Program-made: the position numbers and the translations under genes
Assembly: GCA_030609125.1 (NCBI GenBank)
Contig: JAUWCW010000002.1
Coordinates: forward strand, 1 to 23,725
Direction: 5' to 3'
DNA length: 23,725 bases
Source of the DNA: JAUWCW01 sp030609125 [NCBI: Candidatus Rokuibacteriota bacterium]
GTDB taxonomy: Bacteria; JAUVQV01
The notes under the pieces: generated by a model
Database searches by the model: none
Told to the model about the DNA's origin: nothing
Seen by the model: only the letters and a program-made list of their open reading frames with translations
In this document: positions 14,683-21,706 of the stretch, in pieces
Position numbering within the stretch: position 1 is the stretch's first letter
How the letters are laid out: each line of letters begins with the position of its first letter

Positions 14683-16398
14683 TCACGCCTTCACGGGCGT
14701 CACCCTGTGCTGCCTGATCTTCGGGTGGGCGGCGATAAAGGCCTGGACCATCTTCGGATCGTACCGCGTGCCCGACAGGCGCATGAGGGTCTTGACCACG
14801 AAATTGTCATCCATGGCTTTCTGGTAGAGCCTGTCCGAGGTCATGGCGTCGAAGGTGTCCGCCACGGCGATGATCCGGGCGATGAGCGGTATCTCTCCGC
14901 CCGCCAGCCCCTCGGGATAGCCGTTACCGTCGAATGCCTCGTGGTGGTGGCGCATGCCGGGAATGATGTCCTTCAGCTGCTTGATGGGCTCCATGATGTT
15001 CGCCCCCATGGCAGGGTGTCTCTTGATTATGGCGAACTCCTCGTCGGTGAGCCGGTCCGGCTTGCGCAGCACCGCGTCGTCGATGCCTATCTTGCCTATG
15101 TCGTGCAGGAGGGCTGCTATCTGGACTCTTTCCAGGGTGTCCTTGTCGAGGCCCATCTCCCGGGCGATGGCGAGGCTGTAGCGCGCAACCCGGTCGGAAT
15201 GACCGCGGGTGTACGGGTCCTTGGCGTCGATGGCGGCGGCGAGTGACTTGATGGTGGAAATGAACAGGTCCCGCATGTTGCGGTCGTAGAGGTCGAGCTG
15301 TTCGGTCATGTAGTTGTAGGTCTCGGCGAGCTGTCCTATTTCGTTCCTCGTTTTCAGCTCGATGCGCTGTTTGAAGTCTCCGGCGGCAACGGCCAGGGAC
15401 TTCTCGGCAAGCTTGTGGATGGGGCTGCTGATCTTCCGGGCGAACGTCCCCCCGATCCCAACTGCCAGCAGGGCCCCCAGGACCACCCAGATGACCGTCT
15501 GGCGCCTCATCTCATGCAGGGAGTGGTAGGCCTCGTCCCGGAGCTGCTCGATCACGACGCCCCACCCGACATCGTCGATCAGATCGTAGGCGCCCAGCAT
15601 TTCCCGGCCCTGCCGGTCCCGGAAGGGGACGCTTCCGACCGTCTGTCCCGCCTGCAGATAGTTGCCGACGATCTCCAGGTCGGAGAGGTTCTCCCGCCGG
15701 CGCACCATCTCGAGGTCGCGGTGGGCAATGACCTTCCCCCGGCCGTCGACAAGGTAGGCCTGCCCGCTGGAGCCTATCCTGATCCTGGAGACATGGGCCT
15801 GGATGCTCTCCAGGCTCACGATGGCAAGGAAGGCCCCCTTGACCACCCCCTGCTCGTCCCTCAGGGGAACGGAGATGCTCATGAAGGCGTGTCCGAACCC
15901 GGAGGTGACGAAGGGGGAGCCGATGAATGCCCTCCCGTCCATAGCCCTTTCAAAAGCCTCCCTCCTGCCCTGTTCGCCGACCTGGTCCCACAGCTGCCGC
16001 GCCCCGCTTCTGGAGACGTCGGAGATCTCGGCGCCGCTGCCGTCCAGAACCTTCAGCCCGTAGAGGTAGTCGTAGGAGTCGAGAAAGTGGATGAGGATGT
16101 TCTGTCTCTGCCCGACGTCAAGCCCCTTCACCATGCCCTGGAACCTCGAGACCCCCTGAAGAGACTCGCGGACCCTTGCCAGAAACGCCTCGACGCTGTC
16201 CGCCGTCGCGGCGGCGAGCTGGGTGTGGGAGTTGAGGATGCCGCTTTCGATGGTCCTCTGGTTGATGTTCATCAGCTTGCGGCTGGAAACAACGAGAGGG
16301 CCGATTCCGATCACCAGGCAGAGAAACAGAAGCTGGTAGAGAATCTTGCCCCGGTGCCTCCGTACGGCAGGACCCGGACCTGCCGAGTCGACGGTCAT
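14683..16398 (-). CDS. Cache-HAMP-HD-GYP c-di-GMP phosphodiesterase
   Basis: A 571-residue membrane receptor. TM1 (about 20-38) and TM2 (about 302-319) flank a periplasmic dCache-like sensor (45-290; FMSISVPLRDEQGVVKGAFL and IGSSGQAYLVDGRGKVIAH are typical). A HAMP region follows (about 320-372). The HD-GYP domain (380-565) has HDIGKIGI (432-439), HHHEAFDGNGYP (484-495) and AVADTFDAMTSDR (511-523). Metal ligands and the GYP motif are intact, so hydrolysis of c-di-GMP is expected. The ATG directly follows the TAG of the GGDEF gene (no gap), with GGGGA upstream. Synthesis and breakdown of c-di-GMP are thus encoded side by side. Confidence 0.95.
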   Translation of the reverse strand: MTVDSAGPGPAVRRHRGKILYQLLFLCLVIGIGPLVVSSRKLMNINQRTIESGILNSHTQLAAATADSVEAFLARVRESLQGVSRFQGMVKGLDVGQRQNILIHFLDSYDYLYGLKVLDGSGAEISDVSRSGARQLWDQVGEQGRREAFERAMDGRAFIGSPFVTSGFGHAFMSISVPLRDEQGVVKGAFLAIVSLESIQAHVSRIRIGSSGQAYLVDGRGKVIAHRDLEMVRRRENLSDLEIVGNYLQAGQTVGSVPFRDRQGREMLGAYDLIDDVGWGVVIEQLRDEAYHSLHEMRRQTVIWVVLGALLAVGIGGTFARKISSPIHKLAEKSLAVAAGDFKQRIELKTRNEIGQLAETYNYMTEQLDLYDRNMRDLFISTIKSLAAAIDAKDPYTRGHSDRVARYSLAIAREMGLDKDTLERVQIAALLHDIGKIGIDDAVLRKPDRLTDEEFAIIKRHPAMGANIMEPIKQLKDIIPGMRHHHEAFDGNGYPEGLAGGEIPLIARIIAVADTFDAMTSDRLYQKAMDDNFVVKTLMRLSGTRYDPKMVQAFIAAHPKIRQHRVTPVKA

Positions 16399-17361
16399 CT
16401 ATTTCTTCCCCTCTTCCTTCCCTGCAAACACATCAGGGTCATCGGCGACAAAAACGCCGTTCCGCGATTCGTTCTTTACGCGGTACATCGCCTGGTCCGC
16501 CATCCGGACAAGCTCCTCCTTGCTGGAGCTGAACTCGGGGAAGGAGGCCACGCCGAAGCTGGCCGTCACTCTGACATCGAGTCCCTCCTCGGCGAGAAAC
16601 ACCTTCTTCTCAAAGCCCTGCCTCATCCTCTCCGCGACATAGGCGGCCGCGGGGATCCTCGTTTCCGGCAGAATCACGAGAAATTCGTCGCCTCCGTAGC
16701 GGGCGACGATATCCACATCGCGCAGCCCTTCGCGGAGAACGTCGGCCGCCTCCTGGAGCACCTTGCTGCCCATGAGGTGGCCGTGCTGGTCGTTGACCTT
16801 CTTGAAGAAGTCCAGATCGAGAAAAATGAGTGAAACGTTGCTGTCGTACCGCCGGCAGCGCTTGACCTCCGACTCCAGAAACTGGTTGAAAAAGCGGGAG
16901 TTGTACAGGTGGGTCAGCTCATCCGTCAGGGTCAGGAGCTTGGCCTGGTGGTAGAGGCGCGCGTTCTCGATGGCAACGGCGGCAAAACCCGCGAGCTTGG
17001 TAACCAGGTTCAGGTCGCCGTCGGAGAACTGGCCGCCGCCCTTCTTGTTGATGACCTCGAGAACCCCCAGAACCTTGCCCCGCGTCTCAAGGGGGACGCA
17101 GAGTATCGAGTTTGTCTGAAATCCCAGGGTGAGATCCATCTCGTTGAAGAAGCGGGGGTCCTCGCCAACGTCGTGCACAACCATGGGCTTGCCCTCCCGG
17201 GCAACCCATCCGGCCACCCCTTCGCCCAGCTTCAGCTTGAATTGCTGCAGGTTCTCGGCGTGCTCTCCGATGGCGACGGAACAGTGCAGCTCCTGCGTCT
17301 CTTCATCGATCAGAAGAAGGGACCAGGCCTCTGACTGGACCAGCTCGCGGGTTTTTTCCAT
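16399..17361 (-). CDS. GAF-GGDEF diguanylate cyclase (N-terminus uncertain)
   Basis: The GGDEF domain (residues 143-305 counting from the ATG at 17361) has YGGDEF (222-227), a preceding DLDFFKKVND, and an RxxD inhibitory site (RDVD, 214-217) exactly five residues before GGDEF. An active, product-inhibited diguanylate cyclase is expected. A GAF domain (about 1-137) precedes it (LKLGEGVAGWVA, then ILCVPLETRGKVLGVLEVINK). The 17361 ATG has no Shine-Dalgarno and would cut into the GAF domain: the same frame continues upstream to 17475 with good GAF N-terminal helix sequence (LHVLDEIGRTIISSLELK). No ATG, GTG or TTG occurs in that extension. Directly above it is the TGA that ends the receiver-like gene, in the same frame. 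The full open part encodes 358 residues. Confidence 0.85.
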   Translation of the reverse strand: MEKTRELVQSEAWSLLLIDEETQELHCSVAIGEHAENLQQFKLKLGEGVAGWVAREGKPMVVHDVGEDPRFFNEMDLTLGFQTNSILCVPLETRGKVLGVLEVINKKGGGQFSDGDLNLVTKLAGFAAVAIENARLYHQAKLLTLTDELTHLYNSRFFNQFLESEVKRCRRYDSNVSLIFLDLDFFKKVNDQHGHLMGSKVLQEAADVLREGLRDVDIVARYGGDEFLVILPETRIPAAAYVAERMRQGFEKKVFLAEEGLDVRVTASFGVASFPEFSSSKEELVRMADQAMYRVKNESRNGVFVADDPDVFAGKEEGKK

Positions 17362-17475
17362 GATGATGTTCAGGACCGTCTTCAGCTCCAGGGAGGAGAT
17401 GATGGTCCTTCCTATCTCGTCGAGAACGTGCAGCTCCTGCTCCTTATCCTCCAGCAGGCAGCGGGTCTCGCGCCA

Positions 17476-17850
17476 TCACAGGGCGTTGCGCAGGACCACG
17501 AAAATTCTCTCTTTCACCAGCGGGCGGAACACAAAATCGAAGACAGCGTGGGCCAGCTCTCGCCGGCGCTCAAGGGGAAAGCCCTCGGGAACCACCACCA
17601 CCACCGGGATTTCCGGGCGGGCCTGCTTCGCCACCGCCAGAAGACCCCGGTGCTGTCCGCTCTCCGCGCCCACCTCGAGGACGAGCAAGTCCATGCGCTG
17701 TCCCGACATGAGCTGCATCGCCTCCTCGGGGCTGTGGTACACCGCCGCTTCCACTCCGCGGTCGAAATACCTGTCCAGCCCCTCGAGCAGGGCTTCCTCT
17801 CCCCCATCGAAACTCCGGGGCACCAGAACGGTCAGTGCGTCGGCCTTCAT
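17476..17850 (-). CDS. degenerate response-regulator receiver domain
   Basis: A 124-residue CheY-like fold. The ATG at 17850 follows GAGGAAA by 7 nt and fits the first strand (MKADALTVLVPRS). The acidic pair normally after strand 1 is missing (VPRSFDG). The phospho-acceptor position reads Glu59 in DLLVLEVG instead of Asp. The conserved Thr/Ser is Pro (VVVVVPEG), and the conserved Lys is Arg (FRPLVKE). It therefore cannot be phosphorylated in the usual way, and the Glu may mimic the phosphorylated state. Its TGA stop (17476-17478) is followed in the same frame by the GAF-GGDEF coding sequence, and the join (RNAL, stop, WRETRCLLED) reads like a continuous helix. It may be the N-terminal domain of an interrupted receiver-GAF-GGDEF protein. 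Confidence 0.75.
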   Translation of the reverse strand: MKADALTVLVPRSFDGGEEALLEGLDRYFDRGVEAAVYHSPEEAMQLMSGQRMDLLVLEVGAESGQHRGLLAVAKQARPEIPVVVVVPEGFPLERRRELAHAVFDFVFRPLVKERIFVVLRNAL

Positions 17851-17875
17851 AGTCGTTTCCTCTTCATGGCAGGAA

Positions 17876-19057
17876 TCACTCCCGCAGCAGCTGGAACTCC
17901 TTCTCGCTGCCCCTGTAGCCGAAGACCCTCCCCCGGTGATCCCGAATCGCTCCCGGCCGCAGAAGCTTGTCCTCCGACAGCTTCTCGAGGGCAAGAGGAT
18001 AAGCCTGTTTCTCCAGGTAGAAAACGTCGAGGGCGTGACGCAGCCTCTCGACTTTCACGTCATCCTTCAGCCTCCCGATCTCCTCCCGGCTCCGCTGCAC
18101 ATTATAGTTGAGAGAGAAGTAGCTCCAAGGGTTGAAAAGGAGGGCCGCCAGGGCCGCGGCGGCGGCGAGGGCCACCACGGCCACGTCAAAAAGGGGCAGG
18201 AACGCGCGTCGGGGGCCGGATTTCACCGGCGCCGCCGGCATGGCCTCCTGAACCTCCCGGATCAGACCGACGGAGAGAAAACTGTACAGGGCCTTGCAGG
18301 TTTCGAACTCCCCTATCTTGCCGACGTCTATGATGTCCTGAACCGTTTTCTCCCCGTCCACGACCTGATAGATCGCCTGCTCCCGGCTGCTCAGCTTCGA
18401 GCCGCCCGAGGAAGGCCGGTCCCGCTCCTCCCCGGACCCCTCGTCCACGATGGACATGATGTCGTCCCATTCCTCACCGCCGGCCTCGGAGGACTTGCCC
18501 GCCGCCGGCTCCCTTCCCGGGACCTTTGCGAAAACCATGTCGAAGGAGGTGATCCTCTTTTCGATGATCGGCCACTCGTCGATCATCCTCACTCCCTCCA
18601 TGAGGAGAAACTCCGCCGCCAGCGGCTGGTACATGTCCTTGTCGAAGGCAACTGGCTCGGCGCTGAAGTGATAGGATCCTTCTTTCCAGCGGAAGAGGCG
18701 GTAGACCGTCTCCTTCATCTGCGTCTGGAGGGACCTCCGGAGCTCCTGCTGGGTGATGAAACCCATCTGCACGAGCACGTGGCCGAGCCTCTGCAGGGTC
18801 TGCTTCTGGGTTTCGATGGCCTTTTCCAGGGCCTCCCTGGTGACGATCCGGGAACGCAGGAGGATGCTGCCCAGCCTCTCCGCCTCCGAGCGCTGGTACT
18901 CGTCGGCGAAAGCGACCATCCCCCGGTCGAAGGAGACGGTCACGACCTGGCCGTCCGCGCCGCCCCTGACCGTCAGAACGCCGGTCTTTTTCTGAAGACT
19001 GATGAGCTGGAAGATCTCCGCCAGCCCGAAGTCCGAAAAAGTTCCTTCCAGGGCCAT
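17876..19057 (-). CDS. PATAN (DUF4388) membrane protein with pseudopilin-like C-terminus
   Basis: A 393-residue protein. Residues 1-160 form a PATAN/DUF4388 domain (LEGTFSDFGLAEIFQLIS, KKTGVLTV, RLGSILLRSRIVT, FRWKEGSYHF). Residues 222-270 look like the winged-helix-like module often attached to it (GEKTVQDIIDVGKIGEFETCKALYSFL). One transmembrane helix (about 288-307) is preceded by basic residues, so the PATAN half should be cytoplasmic. The tail (335-390) resembles the globular end of T2SS protein G-type pseudopilins: LRHALDVFYLEKQAYPLALEKL, then DHRGRVFGYRGSEKEFQL. The ATG at 19057 is fixed by homology, with GGAG upstream and 5 nt after the TPR gene. A protein linking a periplasmic pilin-like module to a cytoplasmic PATAN signalling module is inferred. 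Confidence 0.82.
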   Translation of the reverse strand: MALEGTFSDFGLAEIFQLISLQKKTGVLTVRGGADGQVVTVSFDRGMVAFADEYQRSEAERLGSILLRSRIVTREALEKAIETQKQTLQRLGHVLVQMGFITQQELRRSLQTQMKETVYRLFRWKEGSYHFSAEPVAFDKDMYQPLAAEFLLMEGVRMIDEWPIIEKRITSFDMVFAKVPGREPAAGKSSEAGGEEWDDIMSIVDEGSGEERDRPSSGGSKLSSREQAIYQVVDGEKTVQDIIDVGKIGEFETCKALYSFLSVGLIREVQEAMPAAPVKSGPRRAFLPLFDVAVVALAAAAALAALLFNPWSYFSLNYNVQRSREEIGRLKDDVKVERLRHALDVFYLEKQAYPLALEKLSEDKLLRPGAIRDHRGRVFGYRGSEKEFQLLRE

Positions 19058-19062
19058 CCGTC

Positions 19063-21057
19063 TTACTCCTCCAACTTCAGGGCGGACCAGAAACTCGCCG
19101 CCCACCAGAGGGCGAAGAGGGCCGCCGCCACCGCCGTGAGCCCCCATCCCCCGGTGAGGCGCAGGTACTGGACCGGCGGGTAGAAGTCCTTCACAAGCAG
19201 AAACCTGGCGAGAAAGAAAGAGGCGGGCAGCAGAAAAAAGGCTCCCCAGCCGTAGTGTCCCGCCGAGAGGTGCCCGCCGCCGGGCAGAAGGGCGGCGAAG
19301 ATGACGCGACGGGCTGTCCGCAGCTGCCGCCCCCTCTTGATGTCGGCCATTTTCCTGACCCGCACCCTGGCCTCCACACCTTTCTTGTACACGAAGATGG
19401 AGTGACACTGGCTGCAGAGGCAGCCGCTCCTGCTTCCCCGGCATCGGGGGCAGTAAGGCCTCCCGCACTTCTCGCAGCTCTCGGCCACGCCCTGCGACGA
19501 CCGGTAGATCCACAGGCCGAAACCGAGGAAGATGACTCCGCCTATGAAGAAGGGCCAGGTCTCCATGGGCGCCACCAGCATGGAGAGCATCCAGAGGTGG
19601 TCCGCCGTTGCTTTCTGCCACTTGTTCTTCTGGAGGGCGAGTTCCCAGATGGCTTTCAGGGAGGGGAGCTCATCGACGGTGTACCGGTTGAAATGCTCGC
19701 CGGCGATGCTCGTGTAGTACGCGTTCGCCTCGGAGTCGATGTCGACGGCCCTCCGTGACTCCCGCTCCCCCTCGGGGAAAAGAAACTTGTCCCGGTAGGA
19801 AAGGCTCAGGTTGTAGTGGGCCGCGAAGAGCTCCGGGTCGTTCTGGAGGGCCTTCTCGTAGTGTCCGATGGCCTCGTCGACCTCCTTGCGGTTCAGGGCG
19901 AGGTTGCCGAGATTGTTCCAGAGAGCCGCGTCGTCCGGCGACAGCTCGAGGGCTTGGCGGTACACCTTCTCCGCCTCATCGAAGTCGCCCAGTCTCTTGG
20001 CGGCGAGACCGATGGTCGCCAGGGCAAGGGGGGTGGGCTGCTTTTCGGCAGCGATCTTCTTCAGGGCGAGGTAGTCTGTCCGGTCCCAGTGGTTTTCCCT
20101 GATCGAAACCACTCTTTCCAGGAACGGCTGGCGGTGCATGGAGAGCAGGCTCGAGAGCATCTGAACCTGCAAGGGGAGGGAGAGGAGATAGAGAGTGGCG
20201 AGACAAAGGACAACGCGGGGCACACGGGCAACATAGGGCCAGAGCATCACTCCGGCGATGATGAACCACCACCACACGGGAAGGCCGACGAGGACGGGGA
20301 GGAAAAAGACGATCCACCCCAGGACCTTTCTCGTCGTCGGCGAAAAGCGCCGCGGGAGAATCTCCGAGATGTCGTGCACGGCCCGGCTCACGTTGCGCAG
20401 AACCAGGGCGGCTATGAAGACGGAGAAAAAGAGGCAGAGCCCGGCACTGACGGTGGCGAACAGGTTCGCCAGCGCCCAGGCCTGGAGCTTGAAACTTCTC
20501 TGGACGGCCTTGAAGCCCTTCGTCACTTCCTGCGCCGCCCCCAGAAGGTCCCAGAAGTTTTTCTTCAGCGCCAGCGAAGCGTTGGCGAAATAGAGGGGGA
20601 GAAGCTCCGGAGAGAGCTTGCGGGCCATGGCCAGCACTTCTCCGGCTTTTTCGACCTGGCCCCGCTGGATGTCCCTTCGCGCCTCCCGAACGAGGACCTC
20701 GCCGTACTCGGGCAGGTTGCGCACCCCCCGTTCCATTTCCTTTTCCCAGAGGAGATCGATCTGTTGCCGGGCCTTTTCCTTCTCCCCGATCTGCAGGAAC
20801 TTCTCGCGGCCGAACCATATCGTCTCGAGTTCGTCGAAAGAGGGTGATTTCATCCCGGCGGTCTGGTCCGCCCTGCCATTCGCGGGGAGATCGGCCATGC
20901 CGAACTCCTCCTTGAGGGCCTCCCGGGAAGCAGGGGTGTCGTGAAGAAGGTCGAAGGTCACCACCGCCGGAGCGGGAGCGGCAAGAAGAAGCAGGAGGCA
21001 GACTGCGTTCGAAGCGTGACGCAACAGTACTGAAAACCCGTCAAAAAGGCGGCTCAT
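19063..21057 (-). CDS. membrane TPR protein with cysteine-rich (zinc-ribbon-like) cluster
   Basis: A 664-residue protein and first gene of the long operon. It has a signal sequence (about 14-32) and an N-terminal helical region. Several membrane segments follow (about 195-225 and 250-310). TPR units come next (about 345-460; LATIGLAAKRLGDFDEAEKVY, LWNNLGNLALNRKEVDEAI, AHYNLSLSYRDKFLFPEGE). After another membrane segment near 500-518 comes a Cys cluster (Cys528, 531, 536, 539, 546, 548, 551), able to bind one or two zinc ions. The C-terminus has more hydrophobic segments, including PGGGHLSAGHYGWG, a glycine turn common in small TM2-like modules. The family was not recognised by name. The Shine-Dalgarno (GAGGA) lies unusually close to the ATG. 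Confidence 0.8.
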   Translation of the reverse strand: MSRLFDGFSVLLRHASNAVCLLLLLAAPAPAVVTFDLLHDTPASREALKEEFGMADLPANGRADQTAGMKSPSFDELETIWFGREKFLQIGEKEKARQQIDLLWEKEMERGVRNLPEYGEVLVREARRDIQRGQVEKAGEVLAMARKLSPELLPLYFANASLALKKNFWDLLGAAQEVTKGFKAVQRSFKLQAWALANLFATVSAGLCLFFSVFIAALVLRNVSRAVHDISEILPRRFSPTTRKVLGWIVFFLPVLVGLPVWWWFIIAGVMLWPYVARVPRVVLCLATLYLLSLPLQVQMLSSLLSMHRQPFLERVVSIRENHWDRTDYLALKKIAAEKQPTPLALATIGLAAKRLGDFDEAEKVYRQALELSPDDAALWNNLGNLALNRKEVDEAIGHYEKALQNDPELFAAHYNLSLSYRDKFLFPEGERESRRAVDIDSEANAYYTSIAGEHFNRYTVDELPSLKAIWELALQKNKWQKATADHLWMLSMLVAPMETWPFFIGGVIFLGFGLWIYRSSQGVAESCEKCGRPYCPRCRGSRSGCLCSQCHSIFVYKKGVEARVRVRKMADIKRGRQLRTARRVIFAALLPGGGHLSAGHYGWGAFFLLPASFFLARFLLVKDFYPPVQYLRLTGGWGLTAVAAALFALWWAASFWSALKLEE

Positions 21058-21084
21058 ATCCTCTTTTTTCCAATGTTTTCGCAG

Positions 21085-21113
21085 ATTTTATGAACAAGGG
21101 CCGGGAAAGTCAA
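21085..21113 (-). promoter_or_regulatory. sigma70-type promoter of the long minus-strand operon
   Basis: On the minus strand TTGACT (21113-21108) and TAAAAT (21090-21085) are separated by exactly 17 bp. Each hexamer differs from consensus at one position. Transcription would start near 21078, about 20 nt before the ATG at 21057. No other equally good promoter is obvious within the short gaps of the operon. Confidence 0.75.
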
Positions 21114-21174
21114 ACCGGAACGGGGCCTCGACCCCCTCTCGCCGCTTCCCCTGGAAGACGTGCCCCTGCCGGGT

Positions 21175-21180
21175 TACAAT
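21175..21180 (+). promoter_or_regulatory. possible -10 element for the OsmC gene
   Basis: TACAAT matches the -10 consensus at five of six positions. CTGGAA, 18 bp upstream (21151-21156), is a weak -35. Transcription would begin near 21187, giving a leader of about 42 nt before the ATG at 21229. Confidence 0.35.
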
Positions 21181-21228
21181 AGGCGCGAAGCGAATACACA
21201 CCGGCCGGAGCCGGAAAGGGGGATCCAG

Positions 21229-21648
21229 ATGAAGGCCAAAGTCACCTGCACGAAAGGGCTTCGATTCACGGGACATGCCGATTCCGGCCACGACGTCGTG
21301 ATGGACGGTCCCGTCAGCGTCGGCGGCGCGGATTCCGCGGCCCGTCCTTCGGAGCTGCTGCTCCTCAGCCTCGCCGGCTGCACCGGCATGGACGTTATTT
21401 CCATTCTCAGAAAGAAACGCCAGTCCGTGTCGTCTCTCGAAGTCACCGTTTCGGGCGACCAGGCGGAGGACTATCCGGCTCTCTTCCGAAACCTGAAGAT
21501 CACCTACATCGTGCGCGGCGACGGCGTCGACCCGGAAGCCGTGCGCCGCGCCATCGCGCTCTCGGAAGAGAAATACTGCTCCGTGGGAGCGACGCTGAAG
21601 GAGCCCGTCGTAATCACCAGCGACTTCGAGATCCTTCCCGTCGACTGA
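21229..21648 (+). CDS. OsmC/Ohr-family protein
   Basis: A 139-residue member of the OsmC superfamily, thiol peroxidases that reduce organic hydroperoxides or related substrates. The two reactive cysteines are present: Cys51 in LLSLAGCTGMDV and Cys117 in EEKYCSVGATL. The order SARPSELLLLSLAGCTGMDVI followed by a long helix is diagnostic. It resembles the YhfA-like OsmC branch more than Ohr, which is a judgement by eye. The ATG at 21229 follows an AAAGGGGGA ribosome site. It is transcribed divergently from the long operon and ends 58 nt from the convergent M16 gene. No OhrR-type regulator gene is nearby. Confidence 0.92.
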   Translation: MKAKVTCTKGLRFTGHADSGHDVVMDGPVSVGGADSAARPSELLLLSLAGCTGMDVISILRKKRQSVSSLEVTVSGDQAEDYPALFRNLKITYIVRGDGVDPEAVRRAIALSEEKYCSVGATLKEPVVITSDFEILPVD

Positions 21649-21691
21649 GCGGCGTGCATAGGCGGGTGCAGGGGTGTCCTGCCGGGCCTTG

Positions 21692-21706
21692 CCCGCACGA
21701 TGCGGG
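21692..21706. terminator. hairpin between convergent osmC-like and M16 genes
   Basis: CCCGCA-CGA-TGCGGG forms a 6-bp GC-rich stem with a 3-nt loop, directly after the M16 stop (21707-21709) and 43 nt after the OsmC stop. There is no run of T on either strand, so it may protect 3' ends rather than terminate transcription by itself. Confidence 0.3.

Noticed and set aside
17461-17477. Selenocysteine decoding or an ATG start at 17477-17475 as a simple explanation of the TGA junction
   Set aside because: No selenoprotein family or SECIS-like hairpin is evident just after the TGA, and the ATG there is one frame off and stops after ten codons, so it needs an extra frameshift.
17129-19183. Long plus-strand open frame opposite the GGDEF, receiver and PATAN genes
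   Set aside because: The opposite strand carries conserved domains throughout; this frame has low-complexity composition and no ribosome site or motif.
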